Assembly (NCBI RefSeq): GCF_963169125.1
Contig: NC_084801.1
Location: 78,557,696-78,621,695, forward strand
Direction: 5' to 3'
DNA: 64,000 bases
Source of the DNA: Humulus lupulus
Lineage: Eukaryota; Streptophyta; Magnoliopsida; Rosales; Cannabaceae
Below are positions 54,830 to 64,000 of this stretch, one piece after another. A model generated the notes under the pieces. It did no database searches and had not been told where the DNA came from. It was given only the letters and a program-made list of their open reading frames with translations. Each line of letters begins with the position of its first letter. Position 1 is the first letter of the stretch. A program made the position numbers and the translations under genes.

Positions 54830-55318
54830 AAATCAACATTGCTCGATGGTTGCACGATGGTATTCGATGGCAGCTTGATGAGGCCTTGAAAATGACTTTC
54901 CTTGATGGTTGCTCGATGGTGGTCCGATAGCCGCTCAATACTGCTCGTTGGTGCTCGATACGATTCTTGCAAGAAACGTAATTTCTCACTTGGGTGTCTA
55001 TTTGGGGTGATTTTTTATTGAATTTGTGTATTTTTTCGAGATCTACACGATTGAAGTGTTTATATATAAATCTAAGAAGTGTAAAGCTTGAAAAAAAATA
55101 CAACAAATGCAAATATACCTCATGTTTAAGACATGTTTTGGTATGTTTTCAAGTTTTAAACTTCACATATGCATATATGAGCATCTCAAACATGTAGTTC
55201 TCGAAAAAAAATACCCAAAAAAAATCTTCCAAACAGACAATCAAATGAAACATTACGTCTTTTGCGAAAATTGCATCGAGCACCATCGAGTAGTATCGAG
55301 CAACCATCGAACCACCAT
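54830..55318. repeat. Second fold-back repeat with TCGATGG motifs
   Basis: The left arm (about 54920-55041) and right arm (about 55199-55318) are imperfect inverted copies. Each runs from 'ctcgaaaaaa' next to the centre through an 'attacgt' block to 'atcgagcaccatcgag'-type repeats outside. The spacer contains AT-rich sequence. The block 'ttttttcgagatct' at the left-arm edge also occurs at 33097-33110. The right arm is cut by an LTR fragment starting at 55319. Confidence 0.68.
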
Positions 55319-56094
55319 TGTCACGCCTTGGATAGCAAAGACCATTACACTGTGCATATTAAATAGTGTTGGACATGCTAATCAATTCATTTGGGTATAA
55401 ACGTCTAACTAGAAGTGATTTAATTTCATTAAAAAGCTTAAGTTCGTACATGGAATCCCAAAATAAACTTTTAAAAAGTCCATTACAATTCAAAAGGGTG
55501 GTTATAACTCATGCCGGCCTAAGCAACAAAATTAGGGTTTGACCCTAGTTCCTCTTTGAATCCCCGGCTGTGACCGTCGAGCAGGTTGCATATGTACACG
55601 CCCCCATTGAATCTCTCCAACTCATGGCTGGTCTAGCTTTCCATTTCCCTTACCGGCACCACATAGCACCCGTGAGCCAAGGCTCAGCAAGAAAACATGG
55701 GCATGCTCATAAGGTGTTAATAACAAATTACAGAATCAAAATTAGCATGCGTAGCTGTAATAACTCTAATCGCGCATGCATTCAATCTAGATAAGTGACT
55801 ATATAGAGTCACATCGAGGCCTGTTGCTCTAGATAAGTGACTGTAGAGTCATCCCGGGGCCGGTTTCTCTATTCTCTGTATAACCAGCCTTAGGGTTGGC
55901 CAAGCGTACCTGCCATTTTATTTTCCAAGAGACCATAGGGTCAGTCAAGCGTATATCACACTTCTGGATAGGCCTAACCAATCTGGTTTGCGCTCAGCGC
56001 TCTATTTCCGCCCTTGACTCATAAGTCAAGTCTTTCAATCAAGGAAAACAGATAAGCATACATTATATGTTACAAGTATGCACACCATAGTTAA
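55319..56094 (-). repeat. Tekay-like LTR fragment (minus)
   Basis: The left end TGTCACGCC is the reverse complement of an LTR 3' end with one change. It contains the conserved 'ccttaccggcacca' block (55648-55661) and a 'gagtcatcccggggccgg' repeat (55803-55865). It breaks off at 56094, where another LTR begins. Confidence 0.65.
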
Positions 56095-57384
56095 TGCAAC
56101 ACCCTACTTCCTTAGAGTCGTTACTAAGTGAGTTTAAAATGTGCCAATCACTCCCTAACCGACGTTTTAGGTTAAAAGTGTAGCTAAACTGTGTTGAAGG
56201 TTGTTTAAAGGCATTAAATATAAAACATTCGGTTATTTATTGAAAACACTAAAAGTTAAACATTTGGGATCCCAAAATACTGTTTAGCAAATATTTAGAA
56301 CTCAAAATACATTTAGGGTCGACTAAGCAACAAATTCAAGTCAATACATAACATTTTCCCAAAAATAACCCTAGCCGTGGTATCATGGCAGGTCGAACAT
56401 GTACACGTCGCTTCACGCTCTCCGTACTCATGGTTGGTCGACTTTTCCCTTGCCCTTACTTGCACCATAGAGCACCCGTGAGCCGAAGCACAACAAGAAA
56501 ACTCAATACAAAACAATTAACATATGCATATCTATCAATCAGCATATAACAAAACAACCAACAGGCTAAACACATAGCGGCCATGCCGTCCCAGGTGCTT
56601 TACCAAGCCCTGTGTTTGCAGTCTTCACCGTGAGGATGAATCCAGCATCCTAAGAGGGTCTCGCCCTAACGGTTCGCGCTCCGCGTGCTCAACGCTGTCC
56701 CAGCCCCTTACTGTACTCGGCTTTGCACTCCACATGCTAGCGCTGCTCCTGGCCCTTGCCGTATTTGGCTTTCCACTCCACGTGCTTGACGTCGTTCTCG
56801 GCATTTTCCATTCTCGGCCTTCGCCGTTCATTCACAAATATGCAATACGTAGCATAATATCAACAAATATTTAAACATATATCAAACATAAACAATAGGG
56901 TTACGCCCTGCAATTCAATCACATAGGACCATGACCTACAATACAAACAATAGGGTCACGCCCTGCTCTACGGGTACAATAGTTTTCTTACCTGTGTCCC
57001 AAGCTTCCTGAGCACCACAATCCCGAGCACAGTCCTCTAACCCGACCCTCGTTGAGAACCTAGTCACAACATAATCATAATAACCATCCATCAAGCTCTA
57101 ATCCAATAAATAACTTCGAAATATAATTCAATCCTTCGGGACCTTCAATTCTACCGATCTAGGTGGTAAAATCCTTCCCGAGCCTTAACTTTTGAGTTCC
57201 CGAGTCAAAATCCTTCAATAGCCAATATTTCGAACTTGAGCTGTAGCCTAGCCCCTTAAGGGCCACGCCGTGCCCAAGTCAGAGGTGAAATGCCTCACAG
57301 TTGAGGGACACAGGCCGCGACACTCCCATCCTTGGGCCGCGGCGCACCTGGGCAGACAGAGGCTTCCAGCACGATCCCTAGCCA
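56095..57384 (-). repeat. Tekay-like LTR, 3' half (minus), recombinant junction on the right
   Basis: Starts TGCAACACCC (reverse complement of an LTR end). It carries the 'ggatcccaaaa' palindrome remnant near 56269, the 'ccttgccgtattcggc'-type minisatellite (56690-56830) and the CG-rich block (57240-57370). At about 57385, after 'agcacgatccc', the sequence steps back to LTR sequence equivalent to 5320. The order is duplicated, so the junction joins two different LTRs. Confidence 0.62.
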
Positions 57385-58955
57385 ATAGTTGAAATGATCC
57401 TCAAGCACGATCCCATCCAAGCCCTAGCGTACACCTAGTCACAAACGTAACATGGAACCCTCATTAACATTCAATTCTGCAACCTAACCTCGGGACCATT
57501 CCCGAGCCTTCGGAAAGCCCAATTCCACCAAACGGGGTGGTGGAATCGACCCCCGAGCCCCCAAGCGAAAACCCTAAGAAAAATACCCAAAACCCTATTC
57601 TAGAGGCAGGGTAGTGCTACAACGCCATAAGGTGGGTGCTACAGTGCTACAAACAGAAGCAAAAATGCCCAGAAAAGCCACGCCTAGCGCTGGAGCCCCC
57701 TTAAGCTAGCGCTACTAACAACACCAGAACACCCTGAGTTTTCTCCTTCGAATTTCCCCAAGCCAAAACTCCCTAAAACCCCTCCAAACCTCAACTATAC
57801 TTCAAATTAAGCCTACCATCCACTATATCTCATTCACTACATCTCATCCCACATAACATCAAACTTGGCCACCTGCACTATCAAACATAGAAAACAAGAA
57901 TTGAGCTTGAAGCTCAAAAAATTCACCAGATAAACCAGAAACTACCCAGAAATTCAAATGATCAAGCTTAGAAATCCTTACCTTTAATGGAGAATCCGAA
58001 CCTATGTTGCCCTTAGTGCCCTTCCAGCCTATAGCTCCTCAATTCCTCATGCTCAAACCCCTTATCTTCCATTTAAAAATCCAAATTCAGAATTCAAACT
58101 CACCAAAACTCAGAAATCTCAAAACAGCTTTAAACCTTACCTTAATTTGAGAATTAACTCCAACTAACCCTCTTGATTTACCTCAAGAACCAAGGTCCCA
58201 ACTCTAGCCTAAGCCTCCTCTGAGTTACAGCTTCAAATTCCAGAAGAAATGGGGAAGGGAGAGGAAATCGTGTGGGAGAGCAAAGAGTTCTTGTTTTTCT
58301 TCTTTATTTCTTTCCTTCAGTTTCTACTATTTTCTAAAACTTCCACTAAGGCTAAATGGCAGAACAACACTTATCCTCTTTTAACCATCCAAAAGACCAT
58401 TTTGCCATCCCATTAAAACCTAAGCCTTTAAACATTCCAAGGGCATTTTGGTCATTTGTTCCCAATTCCCACTAATTCCTCGAGTGTCCCTAATAATTAC
58501 TGCTTAAATCTTGTCACATAACTAGTCACCAATTATTTTCCTCAATGTCAAATAGTCCCCAATATATTTCCATAATTCCCAGAAATACCCCCAGGCTCCC
58601 TCGAGCTGGGTATAAATCCCCAATGTGACTTTTTTGCTAAATCGCTCACTAGGATCGCCTCGAGTCGCCAGCTGCAAATATATCCACATAATAATGTGGT
58701 CTCAACAATTTATCACAAATAATCATGTTTATGCCCTCAACTGGCCAAAATAACAAATATGCCCTTATAAGTTAAGCAGGGCCTACATGCATACTAATAC
58801 TTATAATCATGTATCTCATAGATCCATACAATCATATAAGCATGCTTATCACAAAATCATGCATTTAACCATTTAAATCATGGATAAACCAATTATGCCC
58901 TCCCGACACACTAATCAAGGCCCTTAAGTCTTATTATTAATTTTGGGTCGTTACA
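57385..58955 (-). repeat. Element D 3' LTR, first part (minus)
   Basis: Ends at 58955 with ...GGGTCGTTACA (reverse complement of TGTAACGACCC), next to the element D polypurine tract. It is very similar in order to the minus solo LTR 4456-9031, including a 'gcgctacagcgc'-like block (57600-57720). Confidence 0.75.
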
Positions 58956-59809
58956 ACTATCCCCTCCTACTGAGAATTTCATCCTCGAAATTTACCTAAA
59001 TAATTCGGGATACTGATCCTGCACCGCTGACTCAATCTCCCAAGTTACCTCCTCGACTCTACTATTCCTCCATAATACCTTAACCAGAGGAATCGTCTTA
59101 TTCCATAGAACCTTATCCTTCTGGTCTAAAATCTGAATCAGTCATTCCTCATAAGACAAATCTGTATGAAATTCTAAGTCTTCATACTTCAACACATGTG
59201 TCGTATCTGAGACGTACTTCCGGAGCATAGATTCATGGAATGCGTCATGAAATCCCGATAACAACGGTGGCAAAGCTAACCTGTAAGCCACATGTTTGAT
59301 CCTTTGCAGGATCTTAAAAGGTCCAATGAATCTAGGGCTCAGCTTGCCCTTCTTCCCAAATCTCCTCACCCCTCACAATGGTGAAACTCGCAGAAACACG
59401 TGGTCCCCAACCTGGAACTCCATGTCTCTACGCTTAGGATCAGCGTAGCTTTTCTGTCTGCCCTGTGAGGCGAGCATTTGAGCTCGGATATTCTCAATAG
59501 CTTCATTTGTCTTCTAAACCAGGTCTGGCCCCAAATACTTCTTCTCACCCATCTCATCCCAATGAATGTGTGATCTACATCTCCTCCCATATAACATCTC
59601 ATAGGGAGCCACTCAAATCGTTTATTGGTAACTATTGTTATATGAAATCTCAATTAACGGGAGATACTTACTACACGACCCCTCAAAGTCGATCACACAC
59701 GCTCTAAGCATATCCTCCAAACCTTGAGTCGAGCTTGTCTTTTGCGGTGAATGTACATGTCCAGCCAGTCTTCAGGAACCCTTAAACCTACACGGCTCTG
59801 ATACCAAGT
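58956..59809 (-). pseudogene. Element D internal region: only integrase C-terminus and chromodomain left
   Basis: Within 854 bp there is, in minus order: the primer site TGGTATCAGAGC (59795-59806), about 80 bp of leader, then integrase from near the catalytic Glu block onward (59715), the C-terminal GPFKILQRIKHVAYRLALP block (59142-59369) and a chromodomain (about 59130-58990, with KTIPLVKVLW and EEVTWE). A polypurine tract lies at about 58956-58972. Gag, protease, RT and RNase H are deleted. At least two frame changes remain. Confidence 0.8.
59795..59806 (-). promoter_or_regulatory. Element D primer-binding site (initiator Met tRNA)
   Basis: The minus-strand TGGTATCAGAGC lies 3 bp from the LTR edge at 59810, as in elements B and C. 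Confidence 0.88.
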
Positions 59810-62122
59810 TGTAACACCCTGGATAACCAAGATCATTACACTATGTGTTTATAAAAGGGCAAGAATTGCTAATAAAGTCATTTAGTTCAAAATGTGACAC
59901 TAAAATCATAATTGAACTAGGGTTAGAAGATTTTGGTCATAAAAGGTAAATTTCATTTAAATAAACGTTTGATACATGGGATCCCAAAATCAGGGTTAAA
60001 GAATAGTTTCCAAATTTCAAAGGTTACATACAACCACAAGCCACATGGCAAAATAGGTCGGCCGAGCAGTCGACTATGTACATTCCGCCCCCAGAGCTCT
60101 CCAATTCAGGATTGGTCCAGCTTACCCTTGCCTTTACCTGCCCCACGTAGCACCCGCGAGCCAAGGCCCAACAAGAAAACCATATTACAGAGCATAACCA
60201 ATAACAGTAACCAAATAATTCACAAAACATTAACCAGATATTCAATAGACCATGGCATTCACAAAAATCAGTGATATCAATCAACAAATCAATAATCTAT
60301 CATCCATGTAATTAACATGCCATAATCATCAGGTTAACAATAGTAAATCAATCATAAAATTCCCAGGGTCGGCGCCCTTCGGCCGCACCCTCTGTTTATC
60401 CCACTGACTCCAACTCACTTAGGCCGAGCTCAGTGATTATATTGTTAACCTCAGCTACTAGTGGCTGAGCCGCGTCTTGTACGAAAGTATCAATTTCGGC
60501 ACTCTTAGGCCATTTATTTCAAGCTCAAATGGCATAATCCAATTATATAGCATTGTATACAAATATATGGAACCCTTAGTCCCAACATAGCCACACAAAC
60601 ATGTGCAATTTTCTTACCTTAGATTCCGAGTGGGGAAAGTGAACTGGTTCCGAGCATGATCCTTAGCCTCGAGCCTCGTCAATAAACCTAGTCACAAGGA
60701 TCATTGACTTCTATCAACTTCCAATCATAAATAAAATACCTAAGGAACAAAACTAGCCTCCAGAACCTCAATTTCTACTAAATCGGGTAGTAGAAAATTG
60801 TCCCGAGCACCTAGGTTCTAACCCTCGAGCCCTAACAAATATTAAAACACTTCCAAGGCTAAAATTATGAGTCAGGTCGTGACTTGGCTCAGCAAGTCAC
60901 GACTTGCCCAAGTCAGAGAGCAAGCTCTCTAGCCAAAGGGGAGGCGGGTCGCGACTTGGCCAAGCAAGTCGCGGCGCGCCCCTAAGTCAGAGAGCTTCCT
61001 AGGCCAGAGGGGCCACACGCGTTGCGGTGCCCCCAGGCTGGGTCGTGGCGTGCCCTGCGAACCTAGAGAAAACCTAGGTTTTCTCCTCCTTCTCCCAGCC
61101 AAGAACACCTATTTTTGCCTCTAATTTTCCCCACTTACTCTTTCAATTTAGCACCAAAAACCTCAGCAATTACACTACAATTACACTCTCAATCATCATC
61201 TATTATCACCTATATACTCATAAATAGCACATCATCCAACCCATAAACCTTATCAAAACCATCAACAATTTCATATACAAAAACCTAGAAAACCTAAGCC
61301 AACCCAGCAAATTCAGAGATTAAGACCAAAGCATTTACCTCAAATTTGTAGCTCAATTCCCAGCTGAGTTTCCTGGCTGATTAGCTTCAAATCCTTAAGC
61401 CTTCTCTTCAATTATTCTCCCAAAATCACAGTCAAATACCCAAGTTCCCAGCCCCTTTTTCCCTTAGCTTCAAGGCACACAAATGAGAGAGAGAGAGAGA
61501 GAAGGAGAAATTGTGAAGGCGAGGGAGAGAGTATTTATGCTATTTTCCTTCTTCAGTAAATTCCACACCATTCTTCCTTAGTTCTAAAATAAACTGTGTA
61601 TATCCTTAGTTAAGGAAAAGACCATTTTACCCTCCCAAAATAAGACTAGCCTATAACTTAATCTAGGGGTATAATAGTCATTTGCTCCCAATTCCCATTA
61701 ATTCCTCGAGTGTTCCTAATATTTACCACTTAAATCCCATCATCCAATTAATCACCAATTATTTACCCAATGTCTAATAGTCTCCAATATATTTCCTAAA
61801 TTCCCAAAAATATCCCCAGGCTCCCTCGAGCCCGGTATAAATCCCCGCCATGACTATTTCGCGAAACTGCTCACTGGGATCGTCTTGAGCCATATGTTGT
61901 AAATATATCCACATAATAATGTGGCCTCAACAATCAACCAAAAATAATCACATTTATGTACTCAACACACCAAAATTACAAATATGTCCCTATAAGCTAA
62001 ACATGGCCCACATGCATATTAATACTCATAAACATGCATTTCACATATCCATATAATCATTTAACCATGCAGATCACATAATCATGCATTTAATCATTTA
62101 ATTCACACATAAATCAATTATG
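59810..62122 (-). repeat. Element D 5' LTR (minus), missing its outermost end
   Basis: Starts TGTAACACCC at 59810 and keeps the LTR order, including the GGGATCCCAAAA block (59980-59991), three places matching 'ttacc' splice-like motifs in reverse, and the CG-rich 'gtcgcgacttgg' block (60880-61060). At 62122, after 'aattatgccct', the last ~60 bases expected are replaced by protease/gag sequence. The outer TSD is therefore lost. Confidence 0.78.
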
Positions 62123-62870
62123 CCCTGTAATTCCTTAGGAAATACATCTAAAAATTCACGAACCAATCTAGTCTCTTCCGGCCCTGTTGGCAAAACTCTA
62201 GTAGTATCCACCACACAAGCCAGAAAGCCTATACATCCTCCCTGTAATAGATCCTTGGCTCTCAGTGCTGATATCATAGGTATGCGGGGTCTGCATATTG
62301 CACCCACGAAAACAAAGGGATCCTCTCCCTCCAGCTCAAAGGTCACCATCTTCTTCCTACAATCAATAGTACCTCCGTATCTAACCAGCCAATCCATCCC
62401 CAAAATCCTCCATACCTAACTCAATCAAATCTACTGATAGCTCTCTACCATCAACCATCACTTCCTGTGCTCTAATCCACCTCCTAGAAACTACTAGTTC
62501 CCCTGTAGGCAATATATTCCCAAACCCCACAGTACGATACTCACTAGGTCTACACAATTTATCAATCACCTTACTAGAAACAAACGAATGTGTAGCACCA
62601 AAGTCAATCAATACAATAAAAAGGAGAGCCAGCACTTGAAAGTTGACCTGTCACCACCGAGGGACTAGCCTCGGCCACTGCCTATGTCAAGGGGAACACT
62701 CGAGCTGGATTCCAGCTGTCCACCTTCTCTGCTTCCCGTTCCTCATTGTTGGGAAGTCCTTCTTAAGGTGTCCCACTACCCCACACAAATAACAAGCCAT
62801 GGCACGACATTCGGCCGGATGGCGTCTTCTGCACCATGTGCCCTTTGGGTAGCTCCTCCATGTGTCACCG
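62123..62870 (-). pseudogene. Element E fragment: zinc knuckle, protease and RT linker
   Basis: On the minus strand, 62870-62640 carries a zinc-knuckle remnant and an LxxARVF-like block. 62635-62381 has a protease with [19 protein letters not shown] (the usual Ser after the catalytic Asp is Phe) and [14 protein letters not shown]. 62403-62098 has MGMDWLVRYGGTIDC and [15 protein letters not shown]. Both ends abut LTRs without a primer site or RT. It resembles the downstream zinc-knuckle/protease copy in element B. Confidence 0.78.
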
Positions 62871-64000
62871 TGTAATGCCCTACTGCCTTAAAGCTGTTAC
62901 TAAGTGAGTTTAAAATGTGCAATTAACTCGTTAATCGAGGTTTTAGGACAAAAGTGTAATTAAACCATAATCAGAGTTATGAACTTGAGAATAAACCTTT
63001 TATTGAAAATTATAATACGTTTAACACTTGGGATCCCAAAAGATTGTTTAGAAATATAACTAGAGTCGACAAAACGACAAAACTAAAGTTTAGTACAAAT
63101 ATCCCCCAAAAGTATCCCTGGCTGTGGCAGCCAGGCAGACCAGACATGTACGTGCCCCTCGCCACGCTCACCATACTCAAGGTTGATCAACTTTCCCCTA
63201 GCCTTTACCTGCACCATAGAGCACCCGTGAGCCGAAGCCTATCAAGAAAACCCTCACAAGCAGATAATATATGGATATCAAACACTTAACATAAAATCAA
63301 GCCATCATCAAATTATACACGTACGACCATGCCGTCCCAAGCACTTTACCAAGCCCTGGGTTCACGGTGTATACCGTAAGGATATCCTAGGTATCCTTTA
63401 GGGTCCCGCCATAGCAACTCACATTTCGTGTGCCAAACGTTGCTTTCGGCCCCCTTGCTGTTCTCAGCCTTTGTCGTTCACAGCCCTCGCCGTTCCTGAC
63501 CTTCGCCGCTCCGAGCCATTGTCGTTCCATCATTTATATACACATATAATATAAATAAACAAATATCAAAACACATATAAACTCAAACAAAGGGCCACAC
63601 TTTACAACACAGTCATATAGGGCCGAGCCCTGCAACTCAATCATATAGGGTCGAGCCCTGCAACACAAGCTCTATGGGGAACAGTAGTTTTCTTACCTTT
63701 GTCCCGAGCTTCCATAGCACCGATGTCCTGAGCAAAGTTCCCTAGTCCAAGCCTCACCGAAACCCTAGTCATAACGCTTTAACAATTTCCACCCATCAAG
63801 TTCTAATCCATTAAATAGCTTTAGATTATGGTTCTAGTCTCCAGGACATTGAATTTTATCAATCCGGGTGATAAAATCCATCCTGAGCCTTAACTATTGA
63901 ATCCCCAAGCCTAAAACCCCTATAGAACCCAAAAATGCCCTAAGCGCAGCGACCCTAGGGACTCATGCCGCGGCCCCGAGCTCAACCCGAGGCCTTGCCT
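62871..64000 (-). repeat. Tekay-like LTR (minus), cut by the window end
   Basis: Starts TGTAATGCCC (reverse complement of an LTR 3' end). It includes the GGGATCCCAAAA block (63030-63041), the 'gcctttacctgcacc' block (63203-63217), the minisatellite with 'ttcgccg/gtcgttc' units (63420-63530) and the beginning of the CG-rich block at 63950. It may be a solo LTR or the 5' LTR of an element running past the window. The 5 bases before it are CACCG. Confidence 0.75.

Noticed and set aside
54675..55112. 145-codon minus-strand frame and its plus-strand counterpart at 55107-55400
   Set aside because: The two resemble each other only because they are the two arms of the fold-back repeat. No protein function is supported.

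Overview
This is a stretch of plant nuclear chromosome, almost certainly from a eudicot with a large, repeat-rich genome. Three things show this. There is a spliced PLATZ-type zinc-finger gene, a family restricted to plants. The LTR retrotransposons are plant lineages: Tekay/Del-like chromoviruses and Tat with a second RNase H. There is also a plant L1-type LINE whose ORF1 carries a DUF4283 domain and a CCHC knuckle. The species cannot be fixed from sequence alone. There are no rRNA or tRNA genes, CRISPR arrays or bacterial features.

Layout. (1) 1-9485: a decayed Tekay-like element (A, + strand). Its 3' LTR holds a stack of solo LTRs nested inside one another, and each insertion still has recognisable target-site duplications (TSDs). 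(2) 9486-17949: LTR fragments and a decayed minus-strand Tekay-like element (B) whose zinc-knuckle/protease segment is duplicated. (3) 17950-20986: mixed intergenic DNA with a small Tat relic and a fold-back MITE. (4) 20996-26864: a nearly full-length minus-strand LINE with a 9-bp TSD, interrupted by a solo LTR that has its own 5-bp TSD. (5) 26874-33331: the only low-copy island. It holds a four-exon PLATZ gene on the minus strand (27941-31359), a MITE in one intron, and an upstream fold-back repeat rich in CATCGA. (6) 33337-53688: a Tat-lineage gypsy element with perfect CTATC TSDs. It was broken by a hAT-type MITE (35822-36301) and by a complete 9.3-kb Tekay-like element (C, 36349-45611), both inserted in the protease region. 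Between integrase and the 3' LTR it carries an antisense gene with convincing splice sites and a TATA-like box. (7) 53694-55318: AT-rich DNA and a second fold-back repeat. (8) 55319-64000: minus-strand Tekay-like LTRs, one internally deleted element (D) and a gag/protease fragment (E).

How the parts relate. Only the PLATZ gene looks like a working host gene. All retrotransposon polyproteins are broken by stops, frameshifts or deletions, and several have lost catalytic residues. In element A the stops are nearly all of the CAG-to-TAG or CGA-to-TGA kind, as expected for methylated, silenced elements. The order of insertions can be read from the nesting. The best candidates for something under-described are the spliced antisense gene in the Tat element, the CATCGA fold-back family, and conserved features shared by the Tekay-like LTRs (splice-donor-like motifs, a perfect palindrome, GC-rich minisatellites).
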